Assembly (NCBI GenBank): GCA_023621895.1
Contig: JAMOAF010000970.1
Coordinates: 1 to 11,209 of the forward strand
Reading direction: 5' to 3'
From: Planctomycetota bacterium
Lineage (GTDB): Bacteria; Planctomycetota; Planctomycetia; Pirellulales; Thermoguttaceae
DNA: 11,209 nucleotides
The notes below the pieces were generated by a model that was given only the letters and a program-made list of their open reading frames with translations, was not told the DNA's origin and made no database searches. The translations under genes were made by a program, and so were the position numbers. How positions within the stretch are numbered: the first letter of the stretch is position 1; each line of letters opens with the position of its first letter. Of this stretch, positions 1-6,070 are shown piece after piece.

Positions 1-2
1 AA

Positions 3-254
3 AGCATGGAAGTCATCAAGAAATCGAAAACGGAAACATCCAAATGGATCAAGAAACGGGCGCCCCGGCGGAGTGATTTCCAGTGGCAGGCCGGCTATGG
101 GATTTTTTCCGTAAGTCAGTCGAATGCCGAGCAGGTGCGAGTCTACATCGCCAATCAGGAGGAGCACCACAAGCGAATCTCGTTCCAGGACGAGTTTCGG
201 GCGCTCTGTCAAAGGCATGGGACTGCACTTGATGAACGTTACGCCTGGGATTGA
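3..254 (+). CDS. Y1-type (IS200/REP-associated) transposase, C-terminal part, cut by window edge
   Basis: This is the C-terminal ~83 residues of a single-strand DNA transposase of the Y1/IS200-like (REP-associated tyrosine transposase) family, which nicks DNA through one tyrosine. The first ATG in the frame is at 6, but the codon before it is also sense and the text begins inside the usual helix, so the true start lies left of the window. Visible family features are the SKWIK segment, the FQWQAGYGIFSVS strand-turn, then YIANQEEHH with the likely catalytic Tyr (residue 47 counted from the ATG), the FQDEFRAL helix, and the DERYAWD end that closes this family. The HUH metal-binding half would lie upstream, so I cannot tell whether the element is intact. 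REP-like palindromes follow directly downstream, as expected for this family. The family call is from recognised motifs, not a search. Confidence 0.85.
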   Translation, partial: SMEVIKKSKTETSKWIKKRAPRRSDFQWQAGYGIFSVSQSNAEQVRVYIANQEEHHKRISFQDEFRALCQRHGTALDERYAWD

Positions 255-323
255 AGAGGGCGGTCATCCGCTAGAGCCGCCCCGTTGGGGCTGGCCGGGT
301 TTCGCCCAGCTCCTGACCCAGGG

Positions 324-464
324 TTAGGGGTGTCCCTTCGGGACGCGAAGAGGAAACGCGTTTTCCGCGGCTCCGGACCCAGGGTTGCGGACGGCTCGTT
401 TCACTCGCCGCGCTCCACCCTGGGCTGGCTTAGGGGTGTCCCTTCGGGATGGGAAGAGGAAATG
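324..464. repeat. Two direct copies of a 35-bp REP-like unit
   Basis: The stretch 324-358 recurs at 430-464 with 32 of 35 bases identical. Both begin TTAGGGGTGTCCCTTCGGGA and continue GAAGAGGAAA. Each copy carries a tiny hairpin: GTCCC-TTC-GGGAC in copy 1, and TCCC-TTC-GGGA in copy 2. The two copies bracket the CCCAGGG palindrome described separately, so the block looks like one composite REP-like (BIME-style) element. Position next to a Y1 transposase fragment supports a REP/RAYT relationship, but mobilisation is an inference. Confidence 0.7.
377..425. repeat. REP-like palindrome between the two direct repeats
   Basis: CCCAGGGT at 378-385 pairs perfectly with ACCCTGGG at 417-424. Inside it, GCGG (387-390) can pair with CCGC (408-411), giving a two-part stem around a loop of roughly 17 nt. 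The same CCCAGGG half-site occurs again at 318-324, and a related palindrome lies at 4685-4713. Palindromes of this form with a CCCTGGGCT end fit the intergenic repeats seen in planctomycete-like genomes. The element could also act as a bidirectional terminator for the two converging genes, although no T-tract follows. Confidence 0.6.
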
Positions 465-643
465 AGTGGGGCGGGTTTGATTCTGATTTGGCGGCGCGGC
501 GGCTGGGCGGAAGCGTGCGAGAACAATAAACACCAGGGCGAACAGCATGGCGGGCAATTGACGTGTGAGCGTAGGTGAACGAGGGAGATGAATATATCCG
601 GATCGGGGCGGGGACGAACGGCAATTCCGGCGTGGTGCGGAGG

Positions 644-2878
644 TTAGTCTACGGCGCTGTTTTCCGAACAGCCACACGATTGCTCGACCATGGCGATCTC
701 GTCGGGCGCCAGGCCATAGAGGCCGTAAACGAGCTGATCGATTTCTGCGTCCGCGGCGGCCTGCTCGGCCCGGATCGCGCGGAGCGCCGCGGAGTCTGGC
801 CGCTCGCGCGCCAGCCGCGCCAGGGCGAGCATCCGGTCAGCCAGCGCGCTGAGCGAATCGCAGGCGGCGGCCTGTTGTGGCGAGCCGAAATCGATGCGCC
901 GGATCGGCGCCCGGGCGAGCACGTGGCCATTGATCTCCAGCCCCGCGCCGCGGCGCTTCGCGTGGTGGCGAAACCACTTCCAGAGCAGGCGGCTGTTGAG
1001 GATCGCCGCGAAATAGTTGAGCGGTTCCGCCACGTCGCCCCGGGGCACGAAGACGTTCACGCTGAACGAAACGTATGCCGGTTCGCTGGCGGGCACCAGC
1101 GCGGGGCGCCGGCTCATCTGGAGCGCGATCAACTTGGGACTCTCCCAGAGCCGCGCCTGGCGAGGCCAGTGAAGCTGCCACCAGGGGCGGATTCCCAACC
1201 GGGTTTCGCGGCGGGCCTCAAGCAGCGGACGGAATCGTTCCAGATGCCGGGCGAGCACGGGGCAGTCGGCGAGCCGCGGCCAGGTGTCGCAAGTCGAGTA
1301 GATCAGGCGGAGGGAGGGCCGCGCGGCTCGGTCGTAGCGCCCGAGATCGCACAGGTCGTGATACGGGCGCACGAGCCGGGCCTCGGCCGCGGACAAGTCG
1401 AGCCCCGCGAGTTCTTCCGGCGCAAGTGCGAAGACCCCCTCGCCCACCCGCCAGCGCCCCGGGTGCTTGCGGTCGGCGGCCCGGGTGACGCTGGCCGGGT
1501 TCTCCGCGATGCCCTGGCGAATTTCGCCCAGCTCGGCCAGCGCCGGATGCCTCGCCAGGCGGTCGAGCAGGCGATCGGCCGGCGGCTCCAGGTCCAACAG
1601 CCGATTGCGGAACAATTGCCCGTGGGTCTTCTGAAAAGTGTGAACCGGCGCCCGGCCCTCGACGAATGGCCGCGCATCGGCCGCCGTGCCGGAGACGGGC
1701 AGGCGGATCGTGGTCGGGCCGCCCGGCGGCGTTTTGGAAACGATCAGCATCATGTGCCGGCCGCTGATGCCCGGAAAGACCTGAAGCCGGTCGAGCTGAA
1801 AAATCTCCTCGACGTGAACCGTCTCGCGGAGCACGGCGATCAGCCGGTCGGCGCCCGTGCCGGCGGACCAGTACGCGCCGACGATGAATCCGAGCCGGCC
1901 GCCCGGGGCGAGCAGTTCCAGGCCGCGATGGAGGAAATAGTACCAGAGGTCCATCCGCGGCGCGCGATGCCGGCGTCCCAGGTCTGAATCGGCGATCGCA
2001 TCGAGGAGTGGTTTTGCACCGAGTTCGCGGCGATAGGGCGGATTGCCCAGGACAACGTCGAACGGCCGCGTCCCGCCGGGCCAGACTTCGCCGGTCAAGG
2101 TGTTGCCGCTGAGGATGTTTTTCTCCAGAACCACGGCGAGTTGGCGAGGATCGCTTCTGGCCGGCAAGCGAGGCAGCAGCGTGAGCCAGAGGATTCGCCG
2201 TGCGACGGCGACGGCCTCGGCGTCCAGGTCGCTGCCGTGAAGCGCGCCGGCGATCTCCAGGGCCGAGGGGGCCTGCGGCTGCCGGAGCAGGCGCTGGGCA
2301 GCGGACAGGAGGAATCTGCCGCAGCCGCAGGCGGGATCGAGGACGCGCGGGAGCGGTCCCTCCGCGCCGCGCGGCAGGCAGCGGCCGGCAAGGTATGCGG
2401 CCACGTAGCCGGGCGTATAGTAGATTCCCTCCGCCCGCCGGCGCCGCTGGCTCGGCTCGATGCTGAGCCGCCCCCGCCCGCGGCGCAGCCGCCGGGAGAG
2501 CAGGTGCTGATGAATGGCCTCGAGCATATCGACCGGCGGATTCCCTCGGCGAAACGCCTGTTCGACCAGTGCCCGCACGCCGGCCGCCGATGCCGTGAGG
2601 TTTGCCTGCGGCGGGTCTGCCGCCGCACCGGGGGCCGTCAGCCGGGGGCCCTCGGCCTGTTGCAGGTACATTTCGAAGGCCCACTGCTCGATCAGCCGAC
2701 GGGATGCCTGCTCAACCTCGTGAAGGGGCAGTTCCGGGTTCTCCAGGAGCAGGCCGCCGGCCAGCTCGCGCCAGGCGGATTCGATCTGCGGCAGGAGAGT
2801 TGCGTGTGACAAGGCGGCGTGTTTCTGTTTGAGGGCACGATTGGGTGCAAGGTTCAAAATCCAAGGTTCAAGGTTCAA
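644..2878 (-). CDS. Eco57I-like N6-adenine DNA methyltransferase with TaqI-like specificity domain
   Basis: Predicted SAM-dependent methylase that modifies adenine N6 in DNA. Counting from the TTG at 2878: residues ~1-145 are a helical leader; GIYYTPGYVAAYL (151-163) is the segment that usually precedes the catalytic domain in Eco57I/BREX-type methylases; VLDPACGCGRFLLSAA (179-194) is SAM-binding motif I; GSDLDAEAV (215-223) is the acidic region; VLGNPPY (276-282) is catalytic motif IV of gamma-class adenine methylases. The C-terminal third (AILNSRLLWKWFRHHAKRRGAGLEI... to the end) resembles the TaqI-like target-recognition domain. I see no PD-(D/E)XK nuclease motif and no nuclease gene alongside, so it may be an orphan methylase or a remnant of a type IIG system. 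The start is uncertain: candidates are TTG at 2878, 2857 and 2812, all without a clear ribosome-binding site. The first two lie inside the GGTTCAA repeat. Internal ATG (residue 70) would be the next choice. Confidence 0.85.
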   Translation of the reverse strand: MNLEPWILNLAPNRALKQKHAALSHATLLPQIESAWRELAGGLLLENPELPLHEVEQASRRLIEQWAFEMYLQQAEGPRLTAPGAAADPPQANLTASAAGVRALVEQAFRRGNPPVDMLEAIHQHLLSRRLRRGRGRLSIEPSQRRRRAEGIYYTPGYVAAYLAGRCLPRGAEGPLPRVLDPACGCGRFLLSAAQRLLRQPQAPSALEIAGALHGSDLDAEAVAVARRILWLTLLPRLPARSDPRQLAVVLEKNILSGNTLTGEVWPGGTRPFDVVLGNPPYRRELGAKPLLDAIADSDLGRRHRAPRMDLWYYFLHRGLELLAPGGRLGFIVGAYWSAGTGADRLIAVLRETVHVEEIFQLDRLQVFPGISGRHMMLIVSKTPPGGPTTIRLPVSGTAADARPFVEGRAPVHTFQKTHGQLFRNRLLDLEPPADRLLDRLARHPALAELGEIRQGIAENPASVTRAADRKHPGRWRVGEGVFALAPEELAGLDLSAAEARLVRPYHDLCDLGRYDRAARPSLRLIYSTCDTWPRLADCPVLARHLERFRPLLEARRETRLGIRPWWQLHWPRQARLWESPKLIALQMSRRPALVPASEPAYVSFSVNVFVPRGDVAEPLNYFAAILNSRLLWKWFRHHAKRRGAGLEINGHVLARAPIRRIDFGSPQQAAACDSLSALADRMLALARLARERPDSAALRAIRAEQAAADAEIDQLVYGLYGLAPDEIAMVEQSCGCSENSAVD

Positions 2879-2952
2879 GGTTCAAGAACCAATGTTCAAA
2901 GTTCAAGGTTCAAGCTTTGCCTCCCTCTTGGCCATTGAACCTTGAACCTTGG
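2847..2952. repeat. GGTTCAA heptamer array with 18-bp inverted repeat
   Basis: The forward side (2847-2914) carries about six imperfect copies of a 7-bp AAGGTTC unit, three of them in exact tandem. The opposite orientation (TTGAACC units) appears at 2935-2952. The arms 2861-2878 and 2935-2952 are perfect 18-bp inverted complements separated by about 56 bp, so a long hairpin can form in either strand. The array lies between the stop of the Nramp-like gene and the uncertain start of the methylase, and overlaps the latter's TTG candidates. It could end transcription of the Nramp-like gene or simply be a spreading intergenic repeat. A run of A/T typical of intrinsic terminators is absent. Confidence 0.85.
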
Positions 2953-2963
2953 GCGTTTCCCGG

Positions 2964-4589
2964 TTACAGCCCCAGTCCGCGGACCAGGTCGAGGGCTCCG
3001 TTTGCGCCCGCCCAGGCTCCGGCGATGAGCATGCCGACCGCGGAGAGCCACAACATCAAGTCCCAAAGCCGGCCCGGGGTAATCCGGCGGTCGCAGCGCC
3101 GATAGCGGAAATAGAGCGTCGCTCCAGCGAGCATCGGCAGCATAATGGCCTGCATGACGCCGCTGAGCAACACGAGCTCTCCCGGCTTGCGGACGAGGAT
3201 GCACGTGACGGCGGCGAAGGCGGGGAAGAAGACGCAGAAGACCTTGATCCACCAGCGGCGTTTTGCCTGGTCGCGCGCTCCGATGCCGAACACGCGAACC
3301 GCGTCGGAGGCGACGCGGGTGTGGCCCGCATTGGCGACGAAAAACGTCGAGTAGAGGACGGCCAGCGCGCCGAACAGGAACAACCACTTGGCCCAGACCC
3401 CGAAGACCGGCACGTACATCTCGCTCAGCGTGCGGACCAACTGGCTGCCCTTCGGGTCGAGGCCGCTTCGATGGAGCACCGCCGCGCCCAGCAGGTAGAA
3501 GGCGACCGTGGCGAAGGTGTAGATGACCATCGACACGCCGGCGTCCCAACGCATCACGCACAGCCAACCCCGGGCGCGGTCGGCCCAGGCGGCGGACGGG
3601 TCACTCGGGCCGGTGAATCGCGCGTAGCCTTTCTCGAGGCACCAGTAGGGATAGGTGACTAGTTCCGACGTGCCGACGCCGATGATCCCGAAGGTGGCCA
3701 ATGCGGTGTTGAGGGGCTCCCAGCGGCTCATGCCGGCGACGGCTGGCGGCAGTCGAAAGCTCAGTCCGGCGGCCAGGTCATCCCAGCGCATCGCCCAGGC
3801 TTCATGGGCCTGCATGGCCACGACGCAGAAAACCGTCACGGCGGTGAAGGCGGCGACCATCGCCGTTGAGGCGTTCTGGATCGTGGCATAGCGCCCAGCC
3901 AGGAGGATGGCGATCGTCAAGAGGGTGACAATCATCGCCCAGGTGACATCGTCGGTCCAGAACAGGCCCGGCGTCCGCTCACTGGGCCGCGGATGCCCGA
4001 TCCGCTCGGCGACGGTGTTCTCCAATTGCCGCACGGCGGCCTGGCGGCTCTTGAACCGGCTGCTGGCCAGATCGGGGTAGTTGCCGCGAAGCTGCTCGCG
4101 GATCGGGGCCGACTGGGCGTCCCAGGCGTCCTGGGCGTCGAGCAGGCGGTTGAAGCTGCCGTCGAGCGGCAGGTTCATGGCCAGGGCCTGGCCGACGCCG
4201 TGCACGATTCCGCCAAGCTGGCCGAGGCTGAAGACAAACATCACGAGCCAGTACCAGAGCAGCCAGTTGACCCGCAGCCGCGGGCCGGGCACTTCGTCCA
4301 TCGCCGACATCGTCCCCTCGCCCGACGAAATCGCATAGCGGCCGAACTCGACCTGGACGAAGACCTTGATCACGCAGCCGACGATGATCAGCCAGAGGAG
4401 CCAGAATCCGGCCTGGGCCCCGGTTTTCGTGGTCGCGATCAACTCGCCGGAACCGACAATCGCCCCGGCGATGATCAGCCCCGGGCCGAGCTGGCGGAGG
4501 ATGCCGGGGATCGAACGGGGCGGCGTGCGGATATCGCTTGTGAGCGATCCGCCGGCCTGAAGAGTGGAATCCGAAGGCCCGTCGCCCAT
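2964..4589 (-). CDS. Divergent Nramp-superfamily membrane transporter
   Basis: Polytopic inner-membrane carrier of 541 residues, related to Nramp (SLC11) metal-ion transporters. I chose ATG at 4589, with a GGGA about 10 nt upstream, over an in-frame TTG at 4604. The first helix reads QLGPGLIIAGAIVGSGELIATTKTGAQAG (33-61), which aligns with the family's TM1, but the canonical metal-binding DPGN is GSGE here (46-49). The TM6 counterpart (GIIGVGTSELVTYPYW, 301-316) lacks the canonical methionine motif and has Ser-Glu instead. About ten or eleven hydrophobic segments are visible. Between the segment ending near 140 and the one starting near 213 sits a charged soluble insertion of about 70 residues (QDAWDAQSAPIREQ...RPSERTP), longer than usual loops. 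Canonical Mn/Fe transport is therefore doubtful; the substrate is unknown. It is divergently transcribed from the M20 gene. The superfamily assignment is firm; substrate is not. Confidence 0.85.
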   Translation of the reverse strand: MGDGPSDSTLQAGGSLTSDIRTPPRSIPGILRQLGPGLIIAGAIVGSGELIATTKTGAQAGFWLLWLIIVGCVIKVFVQVEFGRYAISSGEGTMSAMDEVPGPRLRVNWLLWYWLVMFVFSLGQLGGIVHGVGQALAMNLPLDGSFNRLLDAQDAWDAQSAPIREQLRGNYPDLASSRFKSRQAAVRQLENTVAERIGHPRPSERTPGLFWTDDVTWAMIVTLLTIAILLAGRYATIQNASTAMVAAFTAVTVFCVVAMQAHEAWAMRWDDLAAGLSFRLPPAVAGMSRWEPLNTALATFGIIGVGTSELVTYPYWCLEKGYARFTGPSDPSAAWADRARGWLCVMRWDAGVSMVIYTFATVAFYLLGAAVLHRSGLDPKGSQLVRTLSEMYVPVFGVWAKWLFLFGALAVLYSTFFVANAGHTRVASDAVRVFGIGARDQAKRRWWIKVFCVFFPAFAAVTCILVRKPGELVLLSGVMQAIMLPMLAGATLYFRYRRCDRRITPGRLWDLMLWLSAVGMLIAGAWAGANGALDLVRGLGL

Positions 4590-4684
4590 AAGCGTGTTTC
4601 CCAACTTGAAGCCCGAAGCCAGTGTTCAGGCACGATTCTGGCCAATGGAAGGGGAGAATGCAAGCCGGATCGCCGTGGAGCGAA

Positions 4685-4713
4685 CCCAGGGCGGCGCTGC
4701 GCTCTACGCTGGG
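4685..4713. repeat. REP-like palindrome, single copy
   Basis: CCCAG (4685-4689) faces CTGGG (4709-4713), with the GC-rich middle GGCGGCGCTGCGCTC between them. The arrangement CCCAGGG...GCGCTC...CTGGGCT matches that at 377-426, suggesting the same repeat family in a second intergenic gap. It lies in the spacer between the divergent genes rather than within either coding region. Arm length is short, so assignment rests on similarity to the first copy. Confidence 0.5.
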
Positions 4714-4778
4714 CTCGTTTGTCGCTGCCACTGCGGGGCGAGACCGGAAAGCGAACGTATGGTGCCGCCGGGCCGCAG

Positions 4779-4809
4779 TTGTGGAATCGCCGAGAGATTC
4801 ACATACTAT
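4779..4809 (+). promoter_or_regulatory. Weak promoter-like sequence upstream of M20 gene
   Basis: TTGTGG (4779-4784) and TACTAT (4804-4809) resemble sigma-70 -35 and -10 boxes with 19 bp between them. They lie 66 bp upstream of the M20 start codon. Only half of the -35 and four of six -10 bases match, and such matches arise by chance, so this is a low-confidence candidate. Confidence 0.2.
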
Positions 4810-4874
4810 GAGCACAATCGTCCCTCGGAATCCCTGGCCCAATTGCGACGTTGCACGACAATGAAAGGCGAGCC

Positions 4875-6032
4875 ATGCGCGTGATCGGTGTTGAATATGC
4901 GGTTCGCCTCTTGTCGGACCTCGTGGCCCTCCCGACGGTGAACCCGATGGGCCGGCCACATGCCTCGGCCGAGCCGGTCGAGCGCCCGGCGGTCGACTAT
5001 CTCGCCGATCTATTCAGCCGCTACCGGGTGGAGATGCAGCGGCTCCGCCCGAATCCGATCCACGAGTCGCTGCTGGTGAAGATTGCGGGCCGCCGGCAGG
5101 GGCCTTGCACGCTGCTGGAAGCGCACCTGGACACGGTGCCGGCCGAGGACTGGGGCGAAACGGCCTTCGTGCCGCGCCTCCAGGACGGGCGGCTTTTCGG
5201 GCGGGGAGCGTGCGACGACAAGGCGTCGGTGGTCGGCATGGTGATGGCCCTTGTGGAGGTGCTCGAGGCGGGCGAGCGGCCGGCCTTGCCCGTCGTGCTG
5301 CTGGCGGCGGGCGACGAGGAACACACTCAGACCGGCATCCGGCAGTTTGCCACCTTGGATTATCCGCTTGCCCGCGCGGTGGTCGGCGAACCGACCCGAC
5401 TTGCGCCGATCATCCAGCACAAGGGCGTGGTCCGGTGGGATATCACGGTCCACGGCCGCAGCGCCCACAGCTCCCGGCCGGAATTGGGCCGCGATGCGAT
5501 CGCCGGCGCGGTGCGCGTGCTCCACCACCTGGAGGAACACGAGCGGCGTCTCGGCGAGACGTTTGCCAGCCGCTTGATGACCGGCCCGACGGTTACCGTC
5601 ACGATGATCCACGGCGGCCGGACCCACAACGCCGTGGCCGACGAGTGCACGCTGTCCGTCGATTTCCGCGTGCTTCCGGGAATGCAGCCAGCCGGAGCGC
5701 GCGACGAGCTGATTTCGTCCCTGGCGGCGCTGGGGCTGGAGATTACCCACGGCGAGGTGCAAGTGATGATGCCTCCCCTGGCCACGCCGGCAGAAGACCC
5801 GTTCGCCCGGAGGGCGCTGGATGTCTGCCGGCGAGTGACCGGGCGCGGCGACCTTGAGTTCGCCGGGGCGCCGTACGGAACCGACGCTGCCTGGGTGGCC
5901 GAGCGGGCATCGACGATCGTTTTGGGTCCCGGCGGAATCGAGACTGCCCATGCCGTGGACGAGCATGTCGAGATCGAGGAAGTCGTATCCGCCGCCCGAA
6001 TCTATCATGACCTGTTGATGAGCGACGTTTGA
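4875..6032 (+). CDS. M20 family metallopeptidase/deacylase (ArgE/DapE-like)
   Basis: Cytoplasmic di-zinc hydrolase of the ArgE/DapE/ACY1 (M20) family, 385 residues, typical for the family. The ATG at 4875 is preceded by GAAAGG seven bases upstream, so it is preferred over the in-frame TTG at 4851. All metal and catalytic residues are in place: AHLDTVP gives His84 and Asp86; GRGACDDKAS gives bridging Asp114; GDEE gives catalytic Glu148 and ligand Glu149; VGEPT gives Glu172; and ETAHAVDEHV gives the last ligand, His359. The dimerisation-domain motif HGRSAHSS (193-200) is present. These enzymes remove acyl or aminoacyl groups from N-acylated amino acids or small peptides; the sequence does not show which substrate is used. 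No arginine or lysine biosynthesis gene is nearby, so ArgE or DapE proper is not supported. The gene is divergent from the nramp-like gene and convergent with the MFS gene 38 bp away. Confidence 0.92.
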   Translation: MRVIGVEYAVRLLSDLVALPTVNPMGRPHASAEPVERPAVDYLADLFSRYRVEMQRLRPNPIHESLLVKIAGRRQGPCTLLEAHLDTVPAEDWGETAFVPRLQDGRLFGRGACDDKASVVGMVMALVEVLEAGERPALPVVLLAAGDEEHTQTGIRQFATLDYPLARAVVGEPTRLAPIIQHKGVVRWDITVHGRSAHSSRPELGRDAIAGAVRVLHHLEEHERRLGETFASRLMTGPTVTVTMIHGGRTHNAVADECTLSVDFRVLPGMQPAGARDELISSLAALGLEITHGEVQVMMPPLATPAEDPFARRALDVCRRVTGRGDLEFAGAPYGTDAAWVAERASTIVLGPGGIETAHAVDEHVEIEEVVSAARIYHDLLMSDV

Positions 6033-6033
6033 C

Positions 6034-6066
6034 GCACGGATATCCCGCGGCGGGGGATGCGCGTGC
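6034..6066. terminator. Hairpin between convergent genes, candidate bidirectional terminator
   Basis: GCACG (6034-6038) pairs with CGTGC (6062-6066), and ATCCC (6042-6046) with GGGAT (6054-6058). A symmetrical 3-base interior loop separates the two stems, and the loop is 7 nt. The hairpin fills the 38-bp gap between the M20 stop and the MFS stop, so it could end transcription from both sides. There is no T-run on either side, so a classic intrinsic terminator is not proven. Confidence 0.45.
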
Positions 6067-6070
6067 CTGT

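Larger units (their letters stand above)
255..643. other. Intergenic region with REP-like repeats, no credible gene
   Basis: About 390 bp lie between the transposase stop and the methylase stop. The left half (about 276-464) holds the repeat units and palindrome listed separately. The right half (465-643) shows no RNA gene, terminator or promoter that I can support. A minus-strand frame across 324-677 is open, but it is made largely of translated repeat (PSRRDTP...FPLRVPKGHP), which argues against a real protein. The region lies downstream of both flanking genes, which converge here, so it should contain termination signals. The palindromes are the best candidates. Confidence 0.6.
4590..4874. 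other. Divergent intergenic region between nramp-like and M20 genes
   Basis: These 285 bp separate two genes transcribed outward, so promoters for both should lie here. The centre is occupied by a REP-like palindrome (4685-4713). On the plus strand a weak promoter-like pair, TTGTGG (4779-4784) and TACTAT (4804-4809), is separated by 19 bp, which is longer than ideal. No operator dyad, riboswitch (including the metal-sensing type sometimes found before Nramp genes) or small gene could be recognised. Confidence 0.5.

Noticed and set aside
324..677. Minus-strand 117-codon open frame with a hydrophobic stretch
   Set aside because: Much of it is the REP-like repeat translated, it overlaps the methylase 3' end, and it has no family resemblance or ribosome-binding site.
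575..1987. Plus-strand 470-codon open frame
   Set aside because: It is antisense to the methylase, whose motifs I and IV lie in the minus-strand frame; composition is the Arg/Pro-rich pattern of a GC-rich shadow frame.
2847..2952. Possible CRISPR-like array
   Set aside because: Units are 7 bp in direct tandem without spacers, so it is a simple repeat rather than a CRISPR.
644..4589. Methylase plus neighbouring genes as a new defence island
   Set aside because: The neighbour is a carrier with no defence link, and no nuclease, helicase or toxin-like gene is present in the window.
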